Source: Phylloscopus collybita | Lineage: Eukaryota; Chordata; Aves; Passeriformes; Phylloscopidae | DNA: 64,000 nucleotides | Assembly (NCBI GenBank): GCA_027886175.1 | Contig: JAJNNQ010000075.1 | Span: forward strand, 59,908,001 to 59,972,000 | Direction: 5' to 3' | Part shown: one piece after another, positions 34,572-47,970 of the stretch | Numbering within the stretch: the stretch's first letter is position 1 | How the letters are laid out: each line of letters starts with the position of its first letter | Made by a program: the position numbers and the translations under genes | Notes under the pieces: generated by a model | Databases searched by the model: none | The model's input: only the letters and a program-made list of their open reading frames with translations | Told to the model about the DNA's origin: nothing

Positions 34572-37500
34572 TTACTCTGGCATGTAAGGACAGAGGTGAT
34601 CCTCTATGGTGCCAACCGTCCAGTGAGTGAGCTGCTCCTGTGGCAGGTACAGGCAGATGCTGCATAACTTGAAGATTGTAGCTTTGTTTTTTGGAGTCTA
34701 GAGGCAAAGAAAACCAAAAGAAATGGTATTAAACCTAGAAATTAACTCAGGAGTAATAGGCAGACCCCCACAGACATTTAAAATTCACTATTTCATACAC
34801 ATAAACAGCCTGAGCTTAAAATCCATCTGCAAACTCTAATGCATAAAATGTTCTCGCTGTTTTGTTCATTCTTCACTTGAATTATTTCTGTATTGTCACC
34901 CAAACCAAACCAATACCTTAATTTTTCTTGAACACTGTGAGGCCTGTTTTAGAACTTACTTAATTTTCAATACAAGAGGTTAATTCTAGTGAATACATGT
35001 GGCCCCTACGAGTCCTATTTACAGCATAAGTTTCCCCTGAAACTGCCAAAATGCAATCATGAATGCATGATCAGTTTTTCTTCTTAAGTATTTCCCAGCA
35101 AAATCACTGATGTTGCAGAGAAGAAAAAGCTTTTTGTGATTAAAATACACCTGTTAAGACAAGGAGAGAAGAAGCTTACCTGCAAGTGCTGTCTGTCAAT
35201 GAAGAGAAACACTGACTGGTTAGGGTTGTTGACAACAATTCCAGTCTTGTCCTTTCGGCTCAGAACGTGCAGAAACTGTTTTTCATAGTCACCATGATGA
35301 AATTCAAACTTGGCCTACAAGGTGTAAGGGAGGGGAATAAAGTATTTTTCAAGATAAAGCTCACGTGTAACCCATTAATTTTCTTTAATCTGGGGCTTTA
35401 CAACCACTTTTGTTCTTTCTTTTTCTGATCTATTCTGCAAAGCAGAAACTGGGGACCATGGCAGTGTTTTGACAAAATTCAAAGCATCCCCTAATTTCAT
35501 TCTGCCAACACTGACATCAGCCACTGCAATGACATTAACAACACAAAGGCACAACTTTACCTGCAGCATATATAAAACCCAATTTACCTTCCTGTCGCAG
35601 AAGATCCCTGTGCAACAATTTCTAGGCAAAATTATAATGCAAAAGTTCCATCCATCTCACTCTTCCATCTAATCAAATACAGCAATTTGGAATACTGACA
35701 GAACCTTAACAACACCAGCACGTTTAGACAAAGATTCAATTGTACCAACAGGCACATTTAATCCACTCCTACAACTACAAACACACTGTGTACATTTGTA
35801 CATACGTGTCATTTGCAAAGGCCCTTTGGAAACTTACATTTTGGAAGGGCTAATACAATAGTGCAAGAAGATGGGAGGCAGAATTTGGCATTCAGAACAC
35901 TGACTGCTTTATAAATAAAAGCAGACAGCGTATTTCTCTAACATGCCCAGAACTCGCATACCGTACCAACTTATTGGTTAAAGAGAACACTCCCTCCAGG
36001 AATAAGTTAGTTACTGAAGTCAAAACCCAAAACCAAATACCTGAACAGGCCTAAAGGGTTCATCAGATCCCTTCCACCGAGAGAACAGGAGACAGACTAT
36101 CTTCTCAATATCATTACGAGGCCATAGAATGAAGTCCATCTCCTGGGTACAGCCGATCACATCCTGTGAGCAGTAAAGTTATGCACTTATATTCCTTCCC
36201 TCCAGTGGTCAAAGACACAGATAAGCAACTTATACAGGCACATACTTTAGGGGCGACACTTAGACAACATTTGTTTGATTTTCCATTTGTATTACTCATA
36301 CCGCAACTGAAGTCTTCCTTGCTTTTCACTGAATTTTAGTATCAGTACCCACTTAATATAAACCAGAACTTTAGGAAAACATTAGCAAAGACTGCCTGTC
36401 TTCCAATATTCATAAAGCAAAATCACTTAGTTGCACAGCAGGAGCTGTTGCAAGAATTATTAGCACATGCCTACTAAGGGAAGATCTAAAAGATGGCAAG
36501 AAGATACAATTCCCAAGGCAGATCTCTGAATGAGACAAATGAAAGGTAAAGCTTAAAAACTATGTATTTAAACAGTTTCAGAACTGTTATTACTCCATTG
36601 CTATCCTTCAAACCAGACCCCGTAAACACAGGCCTGCAAAGCCCCCATTCAGCAAGTGAGAAAACAAGAAGGCAGGATTAGCCTTAGGATTCACCAGGAG
36701 AAGCCAAGTGTTGCAGCAGTATAACTCAGCAGGTGCGAAAAGGAGCCTTACCCTGCGCATAGACTGGTAGCGGGGTGCATGGAGCTGTACTACATCCTTC
36801 TGCAGAAGCTCTAAGGAACTTTCCAAAGAATAGCTGGAATCCCGCACACCTTTCAGGATATTTTCTTCATAGTTATTGGTCATGACTGGTATCACTTCAG
36901 ACACTTCAAAAAGCGCTGACTTCTTCTTCTAAAAAAAGCACAGATTACATTAAGATTACAATCCTTTTTAGGAAACTATGGGAAACCGTTTATTTCAGGA
37001 TTTCTGATTTTTTTGTATAAATGTATAAAGTAAACATCACACAGGCTAGGACTTTGACACAAACCACACTAAAACTTATACGCAGAAATTTATAAACAGA
37101 ATCAGACTGACAACTTTTATAAACGCTGAACAGGTTTTTCTAGTCTCCAGAAATGCAGATTTACGTATCAATCTTGCAAACACTAAAATTCTATCTAAAC
37201 ATTAACAGAATTGCCCCTTCTTCAAGTAGAGCACATGACTTTGGGATCACCAAGAACTTCTGCAAGCTTCTCTCTGCAGCTATCATTTAAGTAACACCTT
37301 TTTTCTCCTTTCCAATTTTTTACAGTTGGCCTTTTACGAGAAGTGAAATCTTTCAATGCCACATCTGGTGACAGCAGGTGATTGAGATCCCATCTGAAGT
37401 TAGCTATGATCTCCTCAAAGGAGGACTACTTTCATTTGTTAAATAACTTTCATACTCAGTACAAGTATTTCAGCATCTCTCAAGCAAGGCCAAAACATTA

Positions 37501-38929
37501 TAAGAATGTAAAATCACTGAAGTTGTACATCTGTTTCTAACAGCTTTCTTACAGCTCATTAGAAGTCTTGACCTATTTAGGGACCAAGTATATTTTACCA
37601 AATAAAGCTCCACTTCCCTACCCCCACATCAGAACATAGATAACAGGCAACTATTTGCTGACCAAGCTAACTTGAGCTGAACCCCTACTTTAGGCAAACA
37701 GGTATAGAATGGAGATCCTCAGTTCACTGTGATATAAGCAAATATAACAGGATTTAAAACAAGTACTTGCAATGGATCTCTACAAAGCAACCAAAAAGTA
37801 ATATCAATGTTCAACTAAAAGAGTTAAAGCAGTGTCATCAAAGAAAATCTAACTGTTGCCACTGCTTAAACATTCATTTTTATGTTACTATGACACAGTA
37901 ACCAGAAATTATACCCCAAATATATCCATACCTGCTTGCACTAGAACTGACAAACAAAAGCAAACTGAATTTAGGAATTTTAAGGAAGCTTTTCAAAGAA
38001 AAGTCTTAAACACTTACTTATTACAGCAAATGCAAAAACTATATATTTGAAGGGATTAAACGATTTCAGTGCTCATCTACATGCATTTTGCACATTATGC
38101 ACTCTGTTGCCATTTGCTTCTATCTTCACTTCCTCATCATTTGTTCCGCACATTCACTTCCTCTAAGTACCTACTTTTCTTAACATTCTGTGGACAAAAC
38201 CCCTCCCACAACTGCGGGTCTACAGCTGGCTTTAGAAAGAGCCAGCTCCCCACCCAGACATGCAGCATCCAGCAGCAGAGGAGGCAGCCAGGCAAACGAA
38301 GATTTCCTCTTTGCCCTCCCCACTCCCTTTCAAAATGACAGCAACCGTTCCACATATGCCCGCGCACTTGGGCCGTTTCCACACCACATCTTGCAACTCC
38401 TCCCTTCAACTGCCAGGTCTTCCCTTCTGCTTTCGCCAGATAAACACACTCGGCAATCGCCCCAGCTAGATTCCGTCCACAGCCAGCAACTGTGCAGGTC
38501 GGACCCCAATTAGGCTTAACGAGTTACAGTGTTAACTTTGAAAAATATCTACCCAATACAGAAGTTACCAAGTAACCATTTAGTAAGACACTGGAACCCT
38601 CGGCGTTACAGAACCACAAAATATCAAGAGCCATAATGACAAACATGAACGAAGTATTATAACAACTAGCAATTAAGGAAAAATTAAAAAGTCAGTGGAA
38701 TCTGTTAAGGACAAAACATTTGATGCAATCAGGCAGCAAGATTTTACACAGAACACTTAAAATGCAGCAAACACAGAGACACACTTAAAAACCAAGTTAC
38801 CTTGTCTTTGAACACAAAGGCAATGTACATCTTGAAGTCAAACTGGTCAGCTAAAGATTCTTTTTTCTTTCTAAGCTGAGCACGAAGTCTGTTCAGAGCT
38901 TGTTTCTTCCGGGAGTTTGGGTCCCCCAT
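34572..38929 (-). CDS. C6orf62: C6orf62 orthologue (5 coding exons, 229 aa), function unknown
   Basis: Coding exons in transcript order: 38929-38801, 36928-36752, 36163-36041, 35314-35180, 34697-34572 (stop 34574-34572), every intron phase 0 with AG/GT. The protein is 229 residues, the human length. It starts [16 protein letters not shown] and ends [13 protein letters not shown]. Against the human protein as I remember it I see only about four or five changes (for example D for E in the first exon, G for E in [11 protein letters not shown] for R near the end). No signal peptide or membrane segment; the N-terminal 30 residues are strongly basic. A soluble, extremely conserved protein without an assigned activity. 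A 5' noncoding exon must lie in the CpG island upstream; a possible acceptor is at CTTTAG near 38948. Confidence 0.95.
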
Positions 38930-39257
38930 TTTGTAATACAGGTGGTACTAAAGCCTTTGGAAACTGTCGCTAAAGTATGGGCACCTTTTCTTAAGACTTA
39001 AGTACAACAGAAACAAGTCGTTTGATTCCTGCTACTACAACTGAATAGATCAAACGCTAATGTAACCCAAAACCGCACCTCAGGCAATATTTGAGGAGAA
39101 TGTAGTATTGGAGGGGTCAAGAAACAAAGAAAGTAATTGTCCAGCCATGGCTGGACAAGAAGTTTTACAATAAATCAAGGAAAAAAAACCCAAAGAATTT
39201 TGAAGAGAAAAATTTGAGCAGTTTAGCCGCAGGAATAAGTGGATAAGAATGAAGGAG

Positions 39258-39300
39258 GAAAAAAAAAAAGGAAAAGAAAAAAAAAAAAAAAAAAAAAAAA
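39258..39300. repeat. Poly(A)-rich tract
   Basis: A-rich run with few interruptions (longest uninterrupted A run at about 39279-39300), in C6orf62 intron 1. Confidence 0.85.
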
Positions 39301-39799
39301 GAAGGAAAACAAACCCCAAACAAATCTTATCACAATTTATGTGTACAATAAAAAGCAACTGGCACAAGCCCAATCCATGGGGGGGTACTTTTGCTCTGCT
39401 TACAAAAAAAAAACCCCGAAGCTGAAATTACAAATTGCGTTTTACCCCAGCCAGATTCATGACTCTACTGATTATTATTCTCAGCCTTCCACTATTGCTA
39501 TGCTGCCCGTCTTTTTCTTTAAAATTATTACACTTGGTGGAGAGCAGAGAAAAGGGTGCAAAGGAGGAGTGCACAACCCGGGAAGTATGACATTTCTCTG
39601 CCGCCAACAACAACAAAATCAACTACAGTCAACACAGCGCTGGTTTGCAGGGGAGCAAAGAGAAAAGACAGCGGAGTCATTTCTAACTTCATCCTGCTCA
39701 TCATTGCCCTGAGGCTACTGCTGCCGAAGAGGAGAGGGATCATGATGGCCATCGACAAGGGGCGGACAGGGGTTCAAAGGACAGTATTCTCACTGAGAG

Positions 39800-41500
39800 A
39801 CTTAAACCTGAATCAGTGCCCCAAGCCCGGGCTCCCTACCAGTGGGAGAGCCCTACATCCCCCGACACCTCATACACTCCCTGGGTTGCTGATCCCCCGG
39901 GGATCCCTCCCTGTCTCTCTGCTGCTGCAGCGAGCACGGTCAGCCGAGGCTGTGCATGGCCGGCGCTCTTGGCTTTTCCCTTCGGCTTCTCTCTGCACGC
40001 AGGGCGGCCGCGCCCGGGGCAGCGGGACAGCCACAGCAGCACCGCCTCTCTCCCCTCTCACTTCATGGCCACGACTCGGAAAACATGGAGTGCGTTCTGC
40101 TCCTGCTTTTCGGTGACAGATTTTTTTTTTTAAGCGAGGTTTTTGTTTTGGTTTGTTTTTTTTTTTTAATTGCAATCTAGGTTGCAATTTTAAACCTCTA
40201 AATCATCCTCCCCCGAAAAAAAGCAAATCCCCAATTATCAGGTTATTTTCTTCCTCTCTCCAGACATTTTTGCCCTCCCCAGGTGTTTGATTAGTCGGGG
40301 TTAAAAAGTTTTTAGGTTAGAAAATTCGTCGGACCAGGTTAAGAAGAGGAGGGGGGGAAGTACTTCTCCCCCTTCTCTCTCTGGAGAGAAAGGAACAAAA
40401 AAAACAAAGGAAAACTAAAACAAAACAAAAAAAAGGAACCCCTCCCAAAGCTTTCCCCCCCAGTTAAGCAAGAGACTGAGAGGCTCCGACGAGAGCCCGG
40501 GACCGTGGCCCGCTCGCTACCCGCAGCCAGCGGGCGCAGGAGGAGCAGTGGAGGAGGAGGAGGCGGCGGCGGTGCTGGCAGCACGGAGAGGAGCCATGTC
40601 AAGATAAAGCCACGAAGCCGCGGAGCCCCCCCATCCCTGCCGCAGGGGACACGGTGACCGGGCCGCCCGCTCTGCCGCTGCTCGGCCCCGACCTGGTCCC
40701 CATAGTCTAGCTCAGCGCCCCGGAGCCGGGGAGTGGGGAAATGGTGGCGGAGAGAGAAGGAGGAGAAAGAGGCGACGGCGGCGGCGGAAGGAGGAGAAGG
40801 AGGAGGACGCTGTCCCTGCGCTAGCGGCTCCTACGGAGGAGGGCGGCGGGCATAGAGAGATCCCGGAGCAGCGTCGAAGGAGGACCGGGACGGCCGGGAA
40901 GAATGATGAAGGGGCTGAGGAGAGCCTCTTTTCGTCCAGGCGGTCCCGGGACGTCCTCGAGGGCGACGGCAGGAGCGGGGAGGAGAGGGCGGGAGTGCCT
41001 GTGCCTCGGCACGGAGCGAGCGCGGAGTGGAGCTGCGCAGCCACCACGGACCCCTCAAAATGGCAGCGCCTGAGTCACACAGGCACCGCCCTACCCGCAC
41101 CGCCGGCGCGTACCAAGCGCTCCTGCCTCCGGGGGGGCGAGGAACTGTTGTTGTCGAGACAGTAGAGCTCAACCTCGGTAAGCACCGTAGACACGCCTTG
41201 TCAGGAACGGCAAGAAGCAGAGTACAACAGCGGCTTGGAGCGTCTCCGAGCTCCAACCGCGCCAGGAATCCGCACTGCCTTGCTCTTTCTTCCCCTCCCC
41301 GCCCCCCCCCGCGGCCACTCCTCGTGTAGCCGCCCGCTCGCCCCGCGTGGTGCCCGCGGGCCAAGGACCCGGATGGGGCTGCTCAACGCTGTTCTCGGGG
41401 GTGGGGAGGGGGGTACGACGGGCAGGGTGTGAGGCGAAGGGAAGGGAGGATCGCCCCCCCGCCTCCCGAGGTGGTATCTGCCCCGGACAGCTCCCCTCCC
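39800..41500. promoter_or_regulatory. C6orf62: CpG island, probable C6orf62 promoter
   Basis: Dense CpG and GC-box sequence with purine-rich (GGA/GGC)n patches at 40530-40810. Near its middle is CAAAATGGCAGC (41056-41067), a YY1-like site of the kind found at first exons, followed by an AP-1-like TGAGTCA (41071-41077). It lies 1-2.5 kb upstream of the first C6orf62 coding exon on the same strand. The transcription start itself cannot be placed. Confidence 0.7.
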
Positions 41501-42415
41501 TCCCTGATCCCCAAATTCCGTCACACTACGGGAATGTTTAAACTTGTTCCAGCCTTAAGCGTGGTGATGTTATAGGTAAACAAGCCTTGTAGTGGCATAT
41601 TTTGTGTAATTTGGTCCGTCGGGGTTTGTATTCACGTACGCGAAGTAAAACTTGAATAAACCAGCAATTAAAGTCCAACATGTATTCAAAGCTGCCATGG
41701 CGAGGGGCTTGTCTGCAGCACTGATCGCGCCACAGTAGCCAGTGTGACAGTCCGTGTTCCTCCCTGGAGGTCGCAGCGCTTCCTGAGGAGGCTGGCTAAG
41801 TTTTATAAATAAGTAATTGCTGTTCCAGAGACACAAACCTAATCCTTGGAGACAAGTGAGCGGTTTTATTTCTGCACTACAAAGACAGGCAAATGCCCTC
41901 CTTCCCTTCCCGTTCCCTGGAAGGAAGGAGGAATGGTATGGAAGCGAAGCGAGGACACAGCCTGCGTTCTCCCTGTGGGAAGGCCCAGAGCGAGTAGAGG
42001 AATGGAGGAATCCCCATCCAGTATCGGGCCCACGCCCGTGTGCCAGGGAAACCTCGCTGTCCGACATTCCCCGGCCAGGGGGTGCTCCCGAAGCGCCCGG
42101 CAGCGCAGGGTCGCGCTGGGGAGCCAAGGCGGGGAGAGCGGCAGCTTTGTGCCACGCAAGGCGCGGGCTGCCACCCTGGGGGAACGCAGCGCTCCCACCT
42201 TTCCCTGGAAGCTGGCGCCCGTGACTCACCGGAACAGCGGCGATATTACAGAGATTACAGGCAGAAGACAAGTGCGGGCACCGTCTCTCACTTCACTTGA
42301 TCGTGTTTCAAAGCCTAATGCAGCACGGCAGTGGCACTGCCAGTAACTCCACATTTCAGGCTTTGTTCCCCCAATCTCTTACTTGTCCATGCCGGTCCCC
42401 CGGTTCTCTCCTAAT

Positions 42416-42486
42416 CCTAATATTCTTTTACTTTTTCTTTTTCGTTTTCTTTTTCTTTTCCTTTTTCTTTTCCTTTTTCATTTTCA
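42416..42486. repeat. Polypyrimidine (CTTTTT)n tract
   Basis: About 70 bases of T runs punctuated by single C or G, with a repeating 6-bp feel (CTTTTT, CTTTTC). Confidence 0.85.
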
Positions 42487-42949
42487 CACCTGTCCTCTAC
42501 ATACTTTCCTTCTGACATCTCTCTCCTGCCTGTCTTGTGGGCAGAAGCAGTGTTCAGCTCTTGGACTTCACCATTTTTCCCGGGTGTTAGTCAGACCCCC
42601 TGATACGAACAGTCCTCTTGTCTTCCCTGACACGGGCATTGCCCAGAATATTCTTCTGCTGTTTGAAAAGGAGCAGAGCAGAAACAGATTTTTTTTTTTT
42701 AACCTACTTAGAGATTGCTGTTCAGTCCTAATGGGCAATGCCGGTTGAACATAACCCTTTATTTGGTGATAGAAAGCGAGACAGGTAAACAGGAGGTCTG
42801 CACTTCGGTTGCTATTTCGGACTGACAGAGTTTTTTAACTACAACATCAGTCTGTCCACAAGGAGAGCCGCGTTTAAGTAACCGCTCTTCCAGCCAGTTT
42901 GGTCCAGTTTTGTTTTCCACGCTGCCCTGTGTGACATTTTGTGCTGCAG

Positions 42950-43205
42950 CCTTGCGCCCGCTGCTATTTTAAGCCATGACTCACGCTTGGCCTGTGACCC
43001 TCTTTGTGCCGGCACAGCGGCCGCAGCGAGAGCTCGGCACCGCCTGACGCGGGGATTGCCCGGGCACAGAAGGGCCGCGGGGGGACCTGGCGCCCTGCCC
43101 ACCTGCGCAGGGGAAAGGAAGGCGTCTTCTTCCAGCCCAGGGACTCCAGCTGCCCTTCTGGATGCGGTCACAAGGGATCGGGCAGCTGCCCAGCCCCAGG
43201 CTGAG
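42950..43205. promoter_or_regulatory. Small CpG-rich patch, unassigned
   Basis: About 250 bp with many CpGs (for example CGGCCGCAGCGAGAGCTCGG) standing out from flanking AT-rich DNA. It has an AP-1-like TGACTCAC at 42977-42984. It could be an alternative promoter or an enhancer. No gene starts here that I can see. Confidence 0.4.
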
Positions 43206-44854
43206 GAATTCATCCAAAAAATTTTGTCAAATGTAGCTGGGGTAGGAGCACTTTTTCTTCTGGAGGGCTTTATGGTAGAGCTATGAGGAGAGGAATATAT
43301 ATACTTAGATGAAATATACGTATACGTATATAGGTATGTGTGTGTGTCTGTGTGTAAAGGAAAAGATCAAGTAAAAAGTACTACATGTTAAGCAGCCACC
43401 ACCTGTCTTCTGCAAACTCAGGCTGCTCAAATCCTTTCAGAAAGGGATGGGGAGCTGGAATCACTCCAGGCTCCTTCTGTAAAGACTGCTGCTCCTCCTT
43501 ATATAGATAACTTCCTTTCTTTAGCAAGTTCACAGAAGACTTTTTTCCTTTTGGCTCATTGTCTAGTAAAGGTACATATGACAACATATGCACAAATGAG
43601 TGAATTAACCAACCCAAGTACCAACCCAACTGTACATTTACATGCAGAAATATTTGCACTATTAAATTCATGAGTAATGGCTGAGTCTAGTCCTACTTTT
43701 ATGTAGTTGTGCTTCTTTTTCTCCACCATGAGCAACAATGAAGGTTGTAGGGTAGAAAAATACCATCATCTCAGTTAAAACATATGTTAAAACGTAACAT
43801 CTCTTAATGAAGGGAGAGTAAAGCAAAATAAATATTTGTATGCTATTGATCCATAATTCCCTTGACTACATAATTGCATATTATTGTTTTGTTTCATACT
43901 GGTTATGCAATGTTGCATCATTTATAAGAGAAGCTTGTGGCCCTGGAAGCTGGGTGTGTATTTTGCAATTATAATGCTTGATCCAATGACAGATTACCTC
44001 TCTTCAAATCTAATTTAAAATAATATAAGGTTTATCACTGAGAAGAGAGGAATGTGCATGTTATACAAAACAAACCTGACAAGTAGGTTGTGGCATTATA
44101 TGCAGTAATAGTTTCCTTTTTTTTTCAGGCTTAAATCCCATTAACACAGAAAAAAAAAAGAAAGTTTCTTGTGCACATTAAATCCAGGCTGAGCAAAACA
44201 GCCAGCAGAGTGGGTCAGCTTCTGCTTGGTTAGCACAGCACAGACAAATCAGCTAGTGTCCTCGAGGCTTTGCCCCAGAGTGAGGAGGCCTGTGTACAGC
44301 ACCATGTGGCTGCAGTCCTGTACCCCTGGAGGAGTCAGGTGCCCACAGCCCCCTCTGAGGACTGGGGTCGCAGCGTCAGGGCTGCCATCCTGCAGAAATA
44401 CAGAACCCAGCAGCACGGGCAATGGCCCGTGTGAAGGTAGGAAAGACACTGTGACAAAAATATATTCCTTGGGAGAGAAAGAGAGTCATGGAATTTTGAG
44501 AAGCATTAAAAGTTTATAATATCTGGTTGCTGGCTATTTTTCTCTGAAAACCTGGTATTTTCTAGTCACCATGTTATCATATCCTCACTAATTTCAGTGA
44601 AATCAAGCATTCGTTTGCATAATAACTTGTGCTTTTTCTGTAAATTAAAAACAATTGGTAACTTTACAGATACACCTTGTCGTTTTGGGTTTCTTTCCCC
44701 TAAGATTTCTGTAGTTTAAGAGTCTAATTCCTTTTTTCAGAATTACATGTTTATTCATAAGCATATGGGCAAGATTGTACTCTACTGCCTCTGCTCCTAA
44801 TTTCCAGCTTAATGGTTACTTAAAAATTAATAATTTCATGTTAATAATTAGTTT

Positions 44855-44975
44855 TTAATAGTGTCAAATTTGTCATGTATAGACATATTTATAGACATAT
44901 AGACATAATTATAGACTTTAGTTTTTTAATAGATCGTCACAAATTGTCATGTATAGACATATTTGCATAATAACA
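44855..44975. repeat. AT-rich local duplication
   Basis: TTGTCATGTATAGACATATTT occurs twice, about 76 bp apart (from 44870 and 44946), each preceded by TTTTTAATAG. Short GACATA repeats lie between. Confidence 0.7.
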
Positions 44976-47664
44976 CATATTGTTATAGACATATTTAGGA
45001 AGAGATGAGATGGATTCTGTTATCTTTCTTCTGTACATTCCACACATACTGCTAGAAGTAGAATCAGCCCTGAAGCTACTTGCTTCAAAAACAGAACTAT
45101 GATTAATTCAGTGCCAAATATTTATGCATCAGACAAAACTTTATTAGTATTCTTTGTAAATTCAAACAAGACAAATTAGGTGGTAATTAAAACTCTTTCA
45201 TATACTTCAGAACACACTGATCGACTCTTTTCTGCCTTCAGAGAAAACATTAGTTTCTAAGGAATAACAGGAATGTTTTTGTGCAAAGAAATGTCAGTGT
45301 TTAATGTGCACAGCATTCCTTATATTGTGTTCTGGGCCCAGTGAGAATCATAGAATGACTTGGGTTGTCCACCACTGTCCACCCTTTGTTGTGATGGACA
45401 GCAGTGGACAGAAGAAAATTAACTCTACCCCTGCCAAAACCAGCACACCATTGCACAGCTGTTGCTACAGTATTAAGCTTCATTTGTCACTTCCTTATGT
45501 CCCCACCTTCTAGCTTCAGGGGGGTGTAGTCATAAAATGGGAGATAAGTTCTTGGGCATGTGAGGTATTGGTCCTAAGTAATGTAGGTTTTGTGCTTGAT
45601 CAGCAGATGCTTGCAAGGATAAGGGTAAAAATCAAAAAAAATCTTGTTTTATTTGTTCAGTCTGTAATAATATTCTAAACACTTGCAGTCAACAGTAGCT
45701 TTAGCTTATTATTAATTTGTAACCTTCATAGAGCATGTTTAATTTTTTAAATTTTAAAGCATTTTATAAATGATTTTTTTTTTAAGCTGTGGGTTAGGAC
45801 CTGACAGTGTCTTAAGGGATGTCTTAGTGGCTCACACAGTACTTAACTAGGGAAAAAAAAATAAACAGGTGAGATGTAGATTTTCCTTTAACTTTTCACT
45901 TCTGAGGAACTCAGTATAGCGGTTCACAGGACAGGACTTTTGTTCTAATACATGAAAATTGTGTACTCTCTGGAGAGATCTAATTATTAACAGTGGCCAT
46001 TATCAAAACCCACCCAGTTGGCCTTATGAATTTTGGAATCCGCACAATCCACGGCCTGGACTGTGCCGTGTACATAATCCACGAGTTTCATTTGCATGCA
46101 GCCTTCCACGCATCCACCCAGGGAAAAGAAGACAAACCGTGAATTTCTTGTCTGTAACACACGAAGCAGGACGGGAAAACAAGAGGCAGAGGGAGGGGAA
46201 GCTGATGCCAGGCTGCCATCTACTGTCACCCGGCGGACTGCGGGGAGCCCTTTCATCCCTGAAATAAATATTGGACAGGAGGGCCAAGAGAACATCAGCG
46301 AGGGACCCTGAGAGCCACAGGTCTTACGATTCAGGGATTCCGAAGGCGGCCTCGGGGCTTCCTTCCCCGGACCCTTTGCAGGGTTGCGGCCAGGGCAGGA
46401 CTGAGATGAGACATTCCCGTGTGTCCGGAGGCTCAGCACCGCAGTGGCTCCCCTGGCCATCTCCCAAGGGTGTTCCTCTGCATCCTAAACACTTACAGTC
46501 GTTGCTTACAGTAAATACCAACAAATAGGAGCTCATTTATGATATTTATGTAATAACACAATGCACAATTTTTTAAAAAAACCTCAGCGTGGTTTACCTG
46601 TACTTAATGTGGCAGGTAGAAATATAGAGTCCATAAGCAGCCCAGAGCTAGATCATTATCTGCAGAGCACAAAAAGGGCCTTGACAAAAGGTGTGACTGT
46701 CAAGTACAAATAGGTCTTTGCCAGCACTTGATTCAGATAGCCAAGTCCAGACTCTCCTCTGCAACGCTTAGGAAGTTTCCACACACTGCCGTGTAAGCAA
46801 TACAGGACCCCCAAGTGCTGGAGACCCACCTATTCCCACGTTCCCAGGCACATGAAGTCCTCCAAGGAGCTTTTTTTTTCAATTGTCATCTGCTGTAAAA
46901 ACCGATAACATTTATCAACAGCAATGGAATACAAAAGCTCTAAAAAGTACACATTCTCTGCTGCCATGAATAATCTAACAAATTGGCTGAGCTCTATGGG
47001 AAACCTCGGCATGTTTGCTTAGGCTCACTTGAAGTGCAAATAGTCGTATTTGTATTCATGACAGAGTACTTTATTTTTTATGAAACAAACAAGCTGAAAT
47101 GCATTATATTGCACTCAGTCTGAAGAAAAAAACTATTCTGCTAGCATCGGATTGACAGATTTTTGCATGTAAAAATGCCCCAGTTATGATTTATATTAAA
47201 ACTTTGGCTACAAAAAGGGGAATTATTACATAACCCAGACACTTTGTTTGTTTGCTTGTTTGTTGAGGTTTTTATATCATTATACTAGTTTTGCACAAGG
47301 CTATGAATAAGCTTCTAATGATAAACTCTCAGAGTTCTTTCTGAGATGGTGATAGGGTTCTTTACAAACCCTTCAAACTGAAGAGACTGAACTCTGGGAC
47401 ACAATGGTTGGTAAGAGGACACGTTCTTCAGCTGGATAAATTGAAGGAGTGGCAGCTTTGTAATAAACCTCCAGATTGTATGGCTCCAGCAAGGAACAAA
47501 TTAAAAGGAAAAACAAACACAACTGTCACATCAGAAACATCTCCCATTACCTCAGACCCTTCCAATTACCAACATCTCCAAAAGCAATTATTCCACTTCT
47601 GAACTGTAAATCCACCTGAATTTTTTTTTTTTAATGAATTAAACCTGAATTTTGAAAAGGTAAT

Positions 47665-47970
47665 TGTCGCAATAGGACACAAAAGGAAGACACAGACTCC
47701 GTTCTAGTTGACAGGGCAAGACCCTCTGACCTTTATTCTGTGTGACTCCAATTATATAGTATTTACACCCAGACCATGGATTGCAGAATGAGATTGTCAC
47801 CTCTCCAATCACATTGGTCAAACCAAAATTCCATCAATTGTTCCCTCCTCAGAAGAGGAATGAAAAACATACTCATATTTACCATAAACATTACTTCTAT
47901 TTATAACACTCGCATGAGAAAGAATTCAGAAACTATGAAAACATTAGAAGGCTGAAAAATCAGGGCGACA
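47665..47970 (-). mobile_element. Solo LTR with 6-bp target-site duplication GGTAAT
   Basis: The 306-bp element has perfect 6-bp inverted ends (TGTCGC at 47665, GCGACA ending 47970) and is flanked by GGTAAT at 47659-47664 and 47971-47976. CTTTATT near 47732 is a reversed polyadenylation signal and ATTATATAG near 47750 a reversed TATA region, so it reads on the minus strand. No internal retroviral sequence remains. Confidence 0.85.

Noticed and set aside
39239..39712. 157-codon open frame starting with a lysine run
   Set aside because: The lysines come from the poly(A) tract in C6orf62 intron 1; the rest has no recognisable protein.
41570..42346. Open frames of 233 and 166 codons near the C6orf62 promoter
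   Set aside because: GC-rich promoter-flank sequence, overlapping frames on both strands and no conserved motif. The consensus splice donor in the region is reported separately.
45347..45370. GAATCATAGAATGACTTGGGTT, resembling a CR1 3' end
   Set aside because: The match to the typical CR1 end stops after about 22 bases, which is too short to call.
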